A DNA stretch of 62,956 bases, taken from NCBI GenBank assembly GCA_031282145.1, contig JAITEG010000216.1, forward strand, positions 1 to 62,956, in the 5' to 3' direction. Source of the stretch: Spirochaetaceae bacterium. GTDB lineage: Bacteria > Spirochaetota > Spirochaetia > Treponematales > Breznakiellaceae. A model generated the notes under the pieces. It did no database searches, had not been told where the DNA came from, and saw nothing but the letters and a program-made list of their open reading frames with translations. The position numbers were made by a program, and so were the translations under genes. Positions 16,726 through 26,108 of this stretch are shown in pieces (positions within the stretch are counted from its first letter, which is position 1; every line of letters begins with the position of its first letter).

Positions 16726-19368
16726 ATGGATAAAGGGATTCATTTTTTTAGTCAAGAAGAAGGGATCTCCCCCAAAATTGCCCCGGAATTGCTTGGAATT
16801 CGGGGGAGACAGGCCAATGAATTCGCCGAATTGGGCTTTCCCCTATTGCCCGGCTTTATTTTGGACACCTCCATCGCCTCCGAACTGGGGTCGGTGGATA
16901 TCAAAAAGGAGGTAAAATCCCTGCTTGATCGGTGTTCTAAAATTGTGGAAAAAAAATATGGGGATCCTGAAAATCCGATGTTCCTTAAAATTGTGGTGTC
17001 TCCTAACTTGGCGGTTTCCGATTATCCGGTCTTGCATAATTTCGGCTTGGTCAAACCGGTTATCGCCGGATTTACCCGATGGGTGGGGGAAACCTTTGCG
17101 GCCCATGAGGTGCTGTTCCTCCTCCGGGGCATCCTGCGGATCGAGGAGCGGCTCAAGGGTCTGGAGGGCCGTACCCGAGAGCGGGATAAAATCACCGCCG
17201 CTCTCAGGGACCTGGAAGGGCTCGTCCAGGGAAATCATCCGGCCCAAAGCGCAGAAAACTACATGGATGCCTATGCCGGATTTTTTCCCGGCGGCTTTTT
17301 TGAAAACGCCGAGACACAACTCTTTATCGTTCTGGAAGAAATTTCCAAATTGTTGGCTATTGATGAGCAGAATGATCAGGATACGGCCCTTTTGATCCAG
17401 CCCATGGTATATGGAAACTATGGAAAGGATTCCTGCTCCGGCGGATTTTTTAGCCGGAACGTGGTAACCGGGGAAAAGAAGCTTCAAGGGAACTTCCATC
17501 GGGAAAAATTCAATGAATTTGGCGGTAATGGTCAAGACATTCAAAAAATAGAGCCCCGGTATTTAAAGGAACTGGAACGGATCGCCCGGACCCTGGAAGA
17601 TCAATTTAAGGAAATTCGTCAGATCCGCTTTACTATTGAGAACAAAAAACTCTGGCTTATTGATCAACGATCAATGGATCGGAAATCAACCCAAGCGGAT
17701 ATTAAGCTGCTTCTGGATTTGGCTGAACGGAAATTGGTGGATAAGGCCTTTGTGGTTAAGGCCCTGGAACCTCTCCGGCTCAATGAGCTTCTCCGTCCCC
17801 TGATAGATACCGCCGGGGTGAAGGGCCTTAAAAAATGGAATGGCGGTATCGCCGGCGCCCCCGGAGCGGCCATCGGCAGGGCTTATTTTAGTACCGAGGG
17901 GCTCCTGGAAGCGCAGAAACTGGCCAAACAGAAGGGAGAAGATTCCCGGTTCATCCTGGTTTTACCCGCTTCCTTTGCGGGGGATGTCAAGGCCATAGAG
18001 GTGGCCGCCGGGGTCCTCACCGCTGAGGGGGGATATTCCGCCCATGCTTCAGTGGTGGCCCGCCAATACGGAAAAGTCTCCCTGGTGGCGCCGGCGCTGA
18101 AGATCCGGGGTAAAAAAGCGGCCCTGGGGAATATCGGCTTTTCCGAGGGGGATTATCTTACGTTGAATGTGCCTTATCATGGGGAGTCTTCGGTATATCA
18201 GGGTGCCGCGTCATTAATTGAGCCCAAGCCGGCCGAATCAGGGTTGTTTGATTTTATCTCCCTGGCCAAGGGTTTTTTGAAGGATTTTCACGTCCGGGCA
18301 AACGCGGAAACTCCCCAGGACGTGGTTTTAGCCCGATCTTTCGGCGCCGACGGGATAGGCCTCTGCAGAACCGAACATATGTTTTTTCAGGCCGATAGGA
18401 TCAACGTGTTTCGGGACATGATCTTCGCCGATTCCGGGGAGGAACGGAACCGGGCACTGAATAAGCTTCGCCTTATGCAGCGGGATGATTTTTATCGCAT
18501 CTTCAAGGTTATGGCGGGGAAGGAGGTAACCATCAGGCTTTTGGATGCCCCTTTCCATGAATTTATGCCCCATAACCGGGACGAACTTAAGGCGTATCTG
18601 GGGTATTTGGAAAAAAGTAAAAAGAAAAAGGTTTCCGAGGCGGAGGTGCGCGAGCGGATTGAGGCCCTGGATGAATTTAACCCCATGCTGGGACACCGGG
18701 GCTGTCGTATTGCGGTTTCATACCCTGAAATTTACGCCATGCAGGTCCGGGCTATTTTTGACGCCGCCTATCGGCTCCGGGACGAAAAGGTGGCGGTTTA
18801 TCCTGAGATTATGGTACCCATTGTTATGAACGCATCGGAGTTAAAACTTATTGCCTATGGAAAAAAGATCGAAGGGGCCGACTATACGGGTATTGTGGAG
18901 GTGGAAGAAATCCTGCGGGAAGAGAAAAAGGTTAAGCCCGTGCCCTACAAGATCGGCAGCATGATTGAGATCCCTGCCGCCGCCCTGGGGGCCGCCGATA
19001 TTGCCAAATACGGCCGTTTTTTCAGTTTTGGTACCAATGATCTGACCCAAACCACCTTGGGAATATCCCGGGATGACTTTACCGGTTTTATGGCCGATTA
19101 CACCCGCTTTGACCTTATCACCGGGAACCCCTTCAGTACTCTGGACACCAGGGTAAAGGAACTTATCGCCCTGGCGGTAGAGCGGGGACGACTGACCCGG
19201 CCCGACCTGGTATGCGGTCTTTGCGGCGAACATGGGGCTGATCCCGGAAATATCCGGTTCTGTATGGAAACGGGGCTTGATTATGTGTCTTGCTCTCCCT
19301 ATTCGGTACCCATCGCTATTCTGGCCGCGGCTCAGGAGGAAATCAGAAGATCCGAATCCGGGGAATGA
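16726..19368 (+). CDS. ppdK: Pyruvate, phosphate dikinase
   Basis: The enzyme interconverts pyruvate, ATP and Pi with PEP, AMP and PPi, and in anaerobes often runs in the glycolytic direction. I choose ATG 16726 (after AAGGAAAA), giving 880 residues. The N-terminal nucleotide-binding part begins with a variant of the usual GGK loop (GIRGRQANEFAELGFPLLPGF). The swivelling phosphohistidine domain has TAEGGYSAHASVVARQ near residue 440. The C-terminal PEP-binding barrel has RTEHMFF, GTNDLTQTTLG and the catalytic-Cys segment VCGLCGEHG. PEP synthase and PTS enzyme I share this architecture; length and motifs favour PPDK. It sits directly after the HPr-like gene. Confidence 0.85.
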   Translation: MDKGIHFFSQEEGISPKIAPELLGIRGRQANEFAELGFPLLPGFILDTSIASELGSVDIKKEVKSLLDRCSKIVEKKYGDPENPMFLKIVVSPNLAVSDYPVLHNFGLVKPVIAGFTRWVGETFAAHEVLFLLRGILRIEERLKGLEGRTRERDKITAALRDLEGLVQGNHPAQSAENYMDAYAGFFPGGFFENAETQLFIVLEEISKLLAIDEQNDQDTALLIQPMVYGNYGKDSCSGGFFSRNVVTGEKKLQGNFHREKFNEFGGNGQDIQKIEPRYLKELERIARTLEDQFKEIRQIRFTIENKKLWLIDQRSMDRKSTQADIKLLLDLAERKLVDKAFVVKALEPLRLNELLRPLIDTAGVKGLKKWNGGIAGAPGAAIGRAYFSTEGLLEAQKLAKQKGEDSRFILVLPASFAGDVKAIEVAAGVLTAEGGYSAHASVVARQYGKVSLVAPALKIRGKKAALGNIGFSEGDYLTLNVPYHGESSVYQGAASLIEPKPAESGLFDFISLAKGFLKDFHVRANAETPQDVVLARSFGADGIGLCRTEHMFFQADRINVFRDMIFADSGEERNRALNKLRLMQRDDFYRIFKVMAGKEVTIRLLDAPFHEFMPHNRDELKAYLGYLEKSKKKKVSEAEVRERIEALDEFNPMLGHRGCRIAVSYPEIYAMQVRAIFDAAYRLRDEKVAVYPEIMVPIVMNASELKLIAYGKKIEGADYTGIVEVEEILREEKKVKPVPYKIGSMIEIPAAALGAADIAKYGRFFSFGTNDLTQTTLGISRDDFTGFMADYTRFDLITGNPFSTLDTRVKELIALAVERGRLTRPDLVCGLCGEHGADPGNIRFCMETGLDYVSCSPYSVPIAILAAAQEEIRRSESGE

Positions 19369-19383
19369 GCCGCCGGCGCCCTA

Positions 19384-19944
19384 TTATGAGTATTCTCCCT
19401 TAAAGCTCATAGTGGCCTGGACAATGTCCGCTACCCGTTTAGCGCTTTTTTTTGCGTCCGCCTGGGGAATTCCCGCTTCCCGGTTAAAGGTCTTTTCAAA
19501 AAACATCTGCAGGGTAGCAAAAAGATCCGGACGGTTGTAAAACACCAAGGCAAAATTGACCCCTGTGGGTTTTAAGATGGTAAATGAAGAAAAAGAGTCG
19601 ATAGGTTGTTTGGCGATCATGATTTTGCTTTGATTTTTGGCGGTGATCTGTTCCAATTCGCTGAACCTGAGGGGAATTTGCTCGGTATGACTGCGTACAT
19701 AGGGTTCTATGGCCTTATTGGGATAGCTGGCCGGTTCTATCAGGACATGCATTTTTTTGCCGTTTGTCTGAAAAGTCAATCCGGCATCGTTAAGATAAAT
19801 GGACTTTACCCCGGAATAAGAAACAATTTCATATATAGAATAAGCGGAGTTGCTGTTGAAAAAAGAAGATATCACATACCCTTCATCTTTTGGTAATTGA
19901 TCCTGACGATAGGCGTCAAACAAATCCATCGCCTTTACTGCCAT
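19384..19944 (-). CDS. Conserved-looking protein of unknown function
   Basis: The 186-residue soluble protein has no signal peptide, membrane segment or motif I recognise. It looks like a compact alpha/beta protein (strands VKSIYLNDAG, KKMHVLIEP, KIMIAKQ, FALVFYN) with a helical C-terminus. A good ribosome site (AGGGGAGG) and an upstream promoter-like sequence support it as a real gene. It converges on ppdK with a 15-base gap. I cannot propose a function. Confidence 0.65.
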   Translation of the reverse strand: MAVKAMDLFDAYRQDQLPKDEGYVISSFFNSNSAYSIYEIVSYSGVKSIYLNDAGLTFQTNGKKMHVLIEPASYPNKAIEPYVRSHTEQIPLRFSELEQITAKNQSKIMIAKQPIDSFSSFTILKPTGVNFALVFYNRPDLFATLQMFFEKTFNREAGIPQADAKKSAKRVADIVQATMSFKGEYS

Positions 19945-19983
19945 AGTGTTCCTCCCCTGGCTGTTTTTCTATCCATAATAAAT

Positions 19984-20011
19984 ATTATAGACCTTTTCCT
20001 TATTTCGGCAA
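19984..20011 (-). promoter_or_regulatory. Promoter of the 19384-19944 gene
   Basis: On the minus strand TTGCCG (20011-20006) and TATAAT (19989-19984) are 16 bases apart and lie about 40 bases before the ATG at 19944. Confidence 0.45.
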
Positions 20012-20120
20012 CCGGGATCCTTGAGAAAAAGAGAAAAAAGAAGTTTTTACCAAAGGTCAAATGGTGAAAAAAGCGGAACCTTTCCCAAGCCCGATTGGTT
20101 TCGGAAAAGCCTCAGCGGTA

Positions 20121-22079
20121 TTATTTTACACCGGCCCGGCGAAGACCCTTCCGCTTTGTCGCTTCTTCCTCATAGTGGCAGGCCCCCAGGGTATTGCCTT
20201 GTTCCCGGGCAATAAAGGCCATCCATTCATAGGGCCGGGGATCTCTATGATTTTTCAGCGCCGATTCCTGTAGAAATTCCAGGGCTTGCTTTGGTTTTTG
20301 TTCCCGGTATAAAAGAAGTCCCAACGCCAGGGGAATATCCGGGGATTTTCTAAACAAATTTCGGGCCTTTTCCAATACCGCCGCCGCGTAAAAACCCGCT
20401 CCGGCCCGTTCAAGGCACCCGGTATATTCCAACAACAGCGTAATGTCATCGGGTTTTTCCTTAAGCAGGGCCTTAAGAAACACCGCCGCTTCCCGGTAGT
20501 GCCCGGATTTTCGGTAGGAATAGGCTAATACCCGGCGCAGGGTAGGATTGGTCGGTTCCCATACCAAGAGAACTTCCAGTTCCCGGGCGGCCTCTTCAAA
20601 TGCGCCGGTTTTGAAGAGGAAAAGGGCTTTATCCCGGCGGACACCGTAATTATCCTTCCACCGTTTGAGGTAAGCGGTATAGGCCTTTTTTAAGCCTTCC
20701 CGGGCCTTGGGACGCCCCTCTTTGAAAAGAACCTCTTCCGCAGTAATAATCCCCAGATAGGCTTTTTCATGATCCCCCTCAATAACCAGGACCTTTTTGA
20801 ACCAGTTTAAAGCCGCTTCGATAAATCCTGCCTTGAGGTACCGTTCTCCCAGGGCGTACATGAGTTCCGGATCCGGCCCCAGGGAACGGATCGCCCCTTG
20901 CAGGGTTTCAATCACCTGGGGATCGCGGTCATTGACCGCGGCTTCGTATAAAACGGAAAACCGTTGGATAAGCTCCCCATCTCCCTTGAGCTTCTTCGCG
21001 TTTTTTAATCCCCGTTGCAGGGTTTTCCAATCCTTATCTTCCCAGGCATTGACCATAAGGGTATACCACAGGTTAATTTGGGAGGGATCCAATTCCAGGG
21101 CCCGTTCCAGGTGATTTTTTGCGGAACCGCGATCCCCCAGGTTTCGCAGGGCCTCCGCATCCATGGCATGGATCACCGGGTCCGCCCGCCGGTACTTAAG
21201 CCAGGCGCGGCAGGAATCCGCCGCCTCTCGCCACTTGCCCGCGTCCAACAGGGAACGGATCATAAAAAGGTCTACCAATTCACTGTTCCAGGGCAAATTG
21301 GGGAGTTTTCCTCCCAGGAAAGAACGGATCCTTTCTATTTCTTCCAGGGCTTCCCCGTTTTTACCCAAAACCATCAATACCGAGGCCCGGTACCAGCGGA
21401 TCATCGGATCCTGGGGGGCAAAACGGATAGCCTCGGCATAATGGCCCAGGGCTTCTTCCGGGTGATTTAATTCCCGGGCGGCCCGGCCTAATTCAAGCCT
21501 GAGCAGGAGGGAATCAAAACCGTTTTCCCGGACAAACCGAAGCATCTGAATGCCCAATTCGTAATTTTCGATCCGGCAGAGCCGGATCCCCCGGATAAAG
21601 AGCGCGTTCAGGTACCCCCGGTAGATCCGTTTATTATCCGGGGCGATTTCCACCGCCCGCTGCAATGCCTCCACCGCCTGGGACGAGTGTTTGGATTTCA
21701 GGTAGGCCATCCCCAAAAGCGCCAGCGCTGAGGGGTTATCCGCCTGGTACTCCAGGGCTTTTCTGAGGAAGGGTACCGCTTTATGGGGCATCCCCAGGGC
21801 CGCATAGGTACGGCCCGCAAAAAAATACCCTTCGGCGGAACGGGGATTGATCCGGAGGTAATCGTTAAAAGCGGCTAAAGAGCGGGAATAATCCTTAAGG
21901 GCATGGAAGGAACGGCCTAAATAAAGGTACGCCTCCGGGGGAGCGTCGGATTCGGATAGAAGTTCTTCGAGCAGGGCGACGGATCTTTTATAATCCCGGG
22001 CTGCCCCGGCTTGAAGAGCGGCCTTGAGCTTTTCCCGCCCCCCTGCGGCGCCTGAGCTCCCGGTGGAACAAAACCCCAT
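20121..22079 (-). CDS. Large tetratricopeptide-repeat protein
   Basis: The 652-residue protein is built of tandem TPR units over nearly its whole length, clearest at residues 25-175 (PEAYLYLGRSFHALKDYSRS, AEGYFFAGRTYAALG, PSALALLGMAYLKSKHSSQA) and again near the C-terminus. TPR arrays bind proteins; the partner is unknown. The start MGFCSTG has a Cys at position 4 but no hydrophobic signal, so export is not supported; it may act in the cytoplasm. GGAGGGACCT precedes the ATG, 24 bases after the pta stop, which suggests co-transcription with pta. Confidence 0.8.
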   Translation of the reverse strand: MGFCSTGSSGAAGGREKLKAALQAGAARDYKRSVALLEELLSESDAPPEAYLYLGRSFHALKDYSRSLAAFNDYLRINPRSAEGYFFAGRTYAALGMPHKAVPFLRKALEYQADNPSALALLGMAYLKSKHSSQAVEALQRAVEIAPDNKRIYRGYLNALFIRGIRLCRIENYELGIQMLRFVRENGFDSLLLRLELGRAARELNHPEEALGHYAEAIRFAPQDPMIRWYRASVLMVLGKNGEALEEIERIRSFLGGKLPNLPWNSELVDLFMIRSLLDAGKWREAADSCRAWLKYRRADPVIHAMDAEALRNLGDRGSAKNHLERALELDPSQINLWYTLMVNAWEDKDWKTLQRGLKNAKKLKGDGELIQRFSVLYEAAVNDRDPQVIETLQGAIRSLGPDPELMYALGERYLKAGFIEAALNWFKKVLVIEGDHEKAYLGIITAEEVLFKEGRPKAREGLKKAYTAYLKRWKDNYGVRRDKALFLFKTGAFEEAARELEVLLVWEPTNPTLRRVLAYSYRKSGHYREAAVFLKALLKEKPDDITLLLEYTGCLERAGAGFYAAAVLEKARNLFRKSPDIPLALGLLLYREQKPKQALEFLQESALKNHRDPRPYEWMAFIAREQGNTLGACHYEEEATKRKGLRRAGVK

Positions 22080-22103
22080 AGGTCCCTCCGGAGGAGCCGC
22101 GCC

Positions 22104-23102
22104 CTATTTCGCCCTGGCCAGGGTAACCGCCGCAGTCACCACGATGTCTTCCACCGAAGCCCCCCGGGATAGATCGCTTATGGGTTTGGCGAATCCTTGA
22201 AGGAAGGGGCCGAAAGCTTCGGCTTTCCCCAGGCGCTGCACCAGTTTATACCCGATGTTTCCCGCTCCGAGGTCGGGGAAAACCAGGGTATTTACCCTGC
22301 CCCGGACGATACTGCCCGGGGCTTTTTTATCGGTCACCTGCGGTACCAAGGCCGCGTCGGCCTGAAGTTCGCCGTCAATTTTCAAGGCGGGATCCTTGGC
22401 CTTTACCAGTTCCAGGGCGCTCCGTACCTTGAGCACGTCGGGATGATCCCCCCCGGACCCCTTGGTGGAAAAAGAGAGGAGGGCTACCACGGGATCAGCG
22501 CCGAGAAATTCCCGGCAGGATTGGGCCGCGGCCAGGGCAATTTCCGCAAGCTGTTCCGCATTTGGATCCGGCACTACCGCGCAGTCGGAGAAGATAAGGG
22601 TTCCCCCAACCCCCCAGGAACTATCGGTGGTCTGCATAACAAAACAGGAGGAAGCGGTCTTGGAACCCGGAACCGTACCGATGATAGCGAGCCCCGCCCG
22701 AAGCACATCGGCGGTAGCGCTTTCAGCTCCGGCCACCATGGCGTCGGCATCCCCCAGATGGACCATCATGGCCCCCCAGCGCAAAAAATGGAGGATATCG
22801 GTTTTGGCCTGGTCCGTTGTCATACCTTTATGTTTCCGTAGCTCATAATATTCATGGGCATATTTTTCGATCAAAGGAGAGGAAAGGGGATCCACGAGGG
22901 TGATGCCCTGGAGATCCACCCCTTCTTTTTCAGCCCCTTCCATAACGAGAGACTCCTTACCCACCAGGGTAACCGACGAAGCCAGCCGTTCATCGACAAT
23001 GATCCGGGCGGCTTTAATAGTCCGCGGTTCCGTTCCTTCGGCTAATACCAACTTTTTTTGCAGGGACTGAGCTTTTCTACGCATATCCTTTTCAAAATTC
23101 AT
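22104..23102 (-). CDS. pta: Phosphate acetyltransferase
   Basis: Pta converts acetyl-CoA and phosphate to acetyl phosphate, the step before acetate kinase in fermentative ATP formation. The 332-residue single-domain form has the family segments [43 protein letters not shown] and [15 protein letters not shown]. It lacks the N-terminal regulatory domain of long enterobacterial Pta, as usual for anaerobic spirochaetes. No ackA gene is in the window. The gene heads a leftward unit with the TPR protein and is divergent from the bactofilin gene. Confidence 0.95.
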   Translation of the reverse strand: MNFEKDMRRKAQSLQKKLVLAEGTEPRTIKAARIIVDERLASSVTLVGKESLVMEGAEKEGVDLQGITLVDPLSSPLIEKYAHEYYELRKHKGMTTDQAKTDILHFLRWGAMMVHLGDADAMVAGAESATADVLRAGLAIIGTVPGSKTASSCFVMQTTDSSWGVGGTLIFSDCAVVPDPNAEQLAEIALAAAQSCREFLGADPVVALLSFSTKGSGGDHPDVLKVRSALELVKAKDPALKIDGELQADAALVPQVTDKKAPGSIVRGRVNTLVFPDLGAGNIGYKLVQRLGKAEAFGPFLQGFAKPISDLSRGASVEDIVVTAAVTLARAK

Positions 23103-23244
23103 ACGATACCCCTTTGAAATATGATATAAAAGAACCCTTGATAAAACCTATCGATACCCTTTAAGTTTACCGGTTTCAGGGATATCGCGCAAGGTGACGG
23201 GTGGGGCCAGGGCAGGGCACCGGGATGAATATAGGTAAAATCAT

Positions 23245-23272
23245 TTTAACTAAGCGGTTGTTGATTTATATA
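23245..23272 (+). promoter_or_regulatory. Possible promoter of the bactofilin gene
   Basis: TTTAAC (23245-23250) and TATATA (23267-23272) are 16 bases apart in the 245-base gap between pta and the bactofilin gene. The region is AT-rich, so chance matches are likely. Confidence 0.3.
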
Positions 23273-23347
23273 TTTATATATGCTCGCCCTGAACAGGTAT
23301 CAGGACCTATTGACGCAGTCCGGCTCCACGGTTAAATTTAGAACATT

Positions 23348-23722
23348 ATGACTGATATCCATAATGATGTGTTGGAAGATGAAGATTTTGATACCATTTT
23401 ATCTCCCGATATCGATTTTTCCGGAACTATTAATTTTGAAAAGCCCTTTCTTATCCGGGGCAGGGTTTCCGGAAAGATAGCCGCCAAAAGCCTCCTCGTG
23501 GTAGATGAGACCGCGGTGGTGGATGCCGATATCAATGCGGCCGCCGTGATTATCCGGGGGTCGGTAAAGGGAAATGTTACCGTTTCAGAAAAAATTGAAA
23601 TTACCACCACCGGGAAATTGACGGGAAATGTGGTTGCCCCGGAATTTTTTATGGAAAATGGCTGTATATTTAACGGCCGTTGTACGATGACGGAACGGAA
23701 ACCCCTTGAACAAATGGCATGA
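23348..23722 (+). CDS. Bactofilin-family cytoskeletal protein
   Basis: The 124-residue product is a DUF583/bactofilin: a central beta-helix core of short repeats (FLIRGRVSGKI, LLVVDETAVVDADI, VIIRGSVKGNV, IEITTTGKLTGNV) with short disordered tails. Bactofilins polymerise without nucleotide and often organise peptidoglycan enzymes; in spirochaetes they influence cell shape. The stop codon overlaps the ATG of the secreted TPR protein, so the pair is coupled and perhaps functionally linked at the envelope. Confidence 0.9.
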   Translation: MTDIHNDVLEDEDFDTILSPDIDFSGTINFEKPFLIRGRVSGKIAAKSLLVVDETAVVDADINAAAVIIRGSVKGNVTVSEKIEITTTGKLTGNVVAPEFFMENGCIFNGRCTMTERKPLEQMA

Positions 23723-24357
23723 AAAAAAGAACTTGGGAGCATACAATTTGTTTGTTTTTTCTTTTGATCCCCCAACTGACTGTTTTTGCCCAAAATAAGC
23801 CCGATGCGGTTCGGGCCTACCGGAATGGTAATTATGAGCAGGCGGTTTCCATTTGTCTTAATGAAATTGCGGCTAACCGGAATAATATTGAATCCTATGT
23901 GGTAATATGCTGGAGCCTTATCCGCTTAAACCGGTTTGAGGAAGCCCAAACCTATGCCCAGACCGGACGGAACCTCAGCAGATATGATCCCCGGATCATC
24001 GAGATCCTGGGGGAGATTAATTATTTTCAAGGAAGTAACCACGAGGCTTTGTCGTATTTTCAGGAATATATCAACCTTGCCCCCGAGGGACAGCGGATAG
24101 AAATGGTTTATTATTTTATGGGTGAAATTTTTATCCGTTTAGGCCGTTTCCGTCACGCCGATATTGCCCTGTCTACGGCGGTTCACCGGGTACCGGAGAA
24201 CGCCGCCTGGTGGACCCGGCTTGCCTATGCACGGGAAAATGCCGGAGATCTCTCGGAGGCCGCCGTTGCCTATGAGCGGGCCCTGTCCCTGGACGCCCAG
24301 CTTTCCGATGCCCGCAGGGGCCTGGATCGTATCCGTCAAGCCCTGGGGAACCGTTAA
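23719..24357 (+). CDS. Secreted tetratricopeptide-repeat protein
   Basis: The 212-residue product has a signal peptide (residues 1-25, ending VFAQ) and about five TPR-like units (for example DAVRAYRNGNYEQAVSI, SLIRLNRFEEAQTYA, GEIFIRLGRFRHADIAL, AVAYERALSLD). It should act in the periplasm as a protein-binding scaffold. It overlaps the bactofilin gene by four bases and is followed six bases later by mtaB. Partner unknown. Confidence 0.8.
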   Translation: MKKRTWEHTICLFFLLIPQLTVFAQNKPDAVRAYRNGNYEQAVSICLNEIAANRNNIESYVVICWSLIRLNRFEEAQTYAQTGRNLSRYDPRIIEILGEINYFQGSNHEALSYFQEYINLAPEGQRIEMVYYFMGEIFIRLGRFRHADIALSTAVHRVPENAAWWTRLAYARENAGDLSEAAVAYERALSLDAQLSDARRGLDRIRQALGNR

Positions 24358-24363
24358 ATCCCC

Positions 24364-25776
24364 GTGCTTTCCGTAGCCCTTCACACCCTGGGATGTAAAT
24401 TAAACCAGGTGGAGAGTGAATCCATCGCCAGTGCCTTTACCCGGGAGGGTTTTACCCTGGTTCCCTGGGAAGGGGGTGGAGCGGATATTTTCCTCGTCAA
24501 TACCTGTACGGTCACCTCCAAAGCCGAACAGAAGGCCCGTAGGATTATCCGCAAGATCCTCAAGGAAAATCCCACCTCCCGCGTAATCGTAACCGGTTGT
24601 TATGCCCAGCTTGACGCTGAAGCGGTAGCGGGGCTCACGGGTAACGAAGGGGGGGTGCCGGCTTATCAAAAACGGCTATTGGTGATCCCCGGGGATCGTA
24701 AAAGTTCCCTGCTGGATTTACCCGGATTGCTCCGGGAATGGGGGAACGCCGCGGGGGCTCCCGCCGGAGACCTCGAACAATGGGCGCGGGGCCTGGATGT
24801 TTCCTCCCCCCAGGACCGGTTCCGCTTTAATCCCGAGGGTTTTTGCAATCATTCCCGGGCCTTTTTAAAAATACAGGACGGCTGTGATAAGCGCTGTTCC
24901 TATTGCCGGGTTACCCTTGCCCGGGGGCCCAGCGTGAGTTTGGCGGCGGAGCGGGTATTGTCCCGGCTTCGGACCCTGGAAGCCGCCGGTTTTGGGGAAG
25001 CGGTATTAACCGGGATAAATATATGCCAATACCGGGACGGTTCCTTGGATTTAGGCGGCCTCCTGGAATACCTTTTGGGGGAAACCGGGGATATCGCCCT
25101 GCGCCTTTCCTCAGTGGAGCCTGAAAATATTACCCCGAATTTGGTTAACGTGCTGGCCCACCCCCGGATTCGGCCCCACTTTCACCTCTCCCTCCAGTCG
25201 GGAAGCCCCGGGATCTTACAGAGGATGGGCCGCGGCTATTCCCCCGAGTCAATCGAGGAAGGGGTTGCCCGGCTGCGATCCGTTAAGGGGGATCCCTTTG
25301 TTGCCTGCGATATTATCACCGGTTTTCCCGGCGAAACCGGAGGGGAATTTGAGAAGACCTATGAACTTTGCCGCCGGATTGGTTTTTCCTGGATCCATGC
25401 CTTTCCCTATTCTCCGCGGCCGGGAACCGAAGCCTATCACTTTACCGCCCCGGTAACCGAACGGGATGCCGTCTCCCGGGTAACGGCCCTCACGGATCTG
25501 GCCCGTCAAGGCCGACGGGACTATATAGGGCGTTGGATTGGGAAAAAGGTAGAGGCGATCATTGAGGGAACCGCATCCAATGAGGGGAATAAAAAAAAAT
25601 CCCCCTATACTGCCGCGTTATCCGATAATTACCTCAGGCTGTTGCTCCCCAATGGGGAATTCTCCCCCCTCCCTCCGGGCAGGGCAATACCTTGCCGGCT
25701 CCGCGAGCTAGGGAAAACCGGACAAGAACTTCCTGGAACTTCCCGGTTTGACGCCTGGGGGGAGCGGCTTTCTTAA
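24364..25776 (+). CDS. mtaB: tRNA threonylcarbamoyladenosine methylthiotransferase MtaB
   Basis: MtaB adds a 2-methylthio group to t6A37 of tRNAs reading ANN codons, including tRNA-Lys(UUU), whose gene follows 167 bases later. The 470-residue protein has the N-terminal cysteines (TLGCKLNQVE, NTCTVTSKAE, TGCYAQ), the radical-SAM triad CDKRCSYC near residue 174, and a C-terminal TRAM-like part. TLGCKLN rather than TYGCQMN separates it from MiaB at 8306. A GTG start is used. The region after the first cysteine domain contains a longer insertion (about 100-150) than in MiaB. Confidence 0.93.
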   Translation: MLSVALHTLGCKLNQVESESIASAFTREGFTLVPWEGGGADIFLVNTCTVTSKAEQKARRIIRKILKENPTSRVIVTGCYAQLDAEAVAGLTGNEGGVPAYQKRLLVIPGDRKSSLLDLPGLLREWGNAAGAPAGDLEQWARGLDVSSPQDRFRFNPEGFCNHSRAFLKIQDGCDKRCSYCRVTLARGPSVSLAAERVLSRLRTLEAAGFGEAVLTGINICQYRDGSLDLGGLLEYLLGETGDIALRLSSVEPENITPNLVNVLAHPRIRPHFHLSLQSGSPGILQRMGRGYSPESIEEGVARLRSVKGDPFVACDIITGFPGETGGEFEKTYELCRRIGFSWIHAFPYSPRPGTEAYHFTAPVTERDAVSRVTALTDLARQGRRDYIGRWIGKKVEAIIEGTASNEGNKKKSPYTAALSDNYLRLLLPNGEFSPLPPGRAIPCRLRELGKTGQELPGTSRFDAWGERLS

Positions 25777-25784
25777 TGACCCTC

Positions 25785-25813
25785 TTGACTATTAGAACGG
25801 ATTCAGGTATGGT
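25785..25813 (+). promoter_or_regulatory. Promoter-like sequence upstream of tRNA-Lys
   Basis: TTGACT (25785-25790) and TATGGT (25808-25813) are separated by 17 bases, shortly after the mtaB stop. It would give a leader of about 120 bases before the tRNA. Confidence 0.5.
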
Positions 25814-25866
25814 AAAAAACGGTTGTGTTGGTTTCCCGGCTCGGTATTCGTGTTGAGGGTTTCATA

Positions 25867-25915
25867 CCCCGCCAGACCTTTGGTCTGCGTTCTGTTGCGG
25901 GGCGGTTGATTTTTT
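25867..25915 (+). terminator. Hairpin followed by T-run between mtaB and tRNA-Lys
   Basis: CCCCGC (25867-25872) pairs with GCGGGG (25897-25902), enclosing AGACC-TTT-GGTCT. A T-rich tract follows (25910-25915). It could end mtaB transcription or act as an attenuator in the tRNA leader. The rest of the 332-base gap holds only the promoter-like sequence and the tRNA. Confidence 0.45.
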
Positions 25916-25942
25916 GAAGTTTGTTTTTGTATCGGTTAATCC

Positions 25943-26015
25943 GGGCCGCTAGCTCAGTAGGTAGAGCAACGCCCTTTTAAGGCGTGGGTCACACGTTCGA
26001 ATCGTGTGCGGCTCA
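25943..26015 (+). tRNA. tRNA-Lys (anticodon UUU)
   Basis: The full cloverleaf can be drawn: acceptor GGGCCGC/GCGGCTC, D-stem GCTC/GAGC, anticodon stem ACGCC/GGCGT with loop CTTTTAA (anticodon TTT), T-arm ACACG-TTCGAAT-CGTGT and discriminator A. The CCA end is not encoded. The 73-base gene is followed 93 bases later by murG. Confidence 0.96.
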
Positions 26016-26108
26016 TTATAAATGAGATAGGCTCGTCTATCGAATTTGGTATAAAATCTTATCGCTCTATCAATTGCGGAAAGTCTTAAATTCATATACC
26101 CTTGATCT

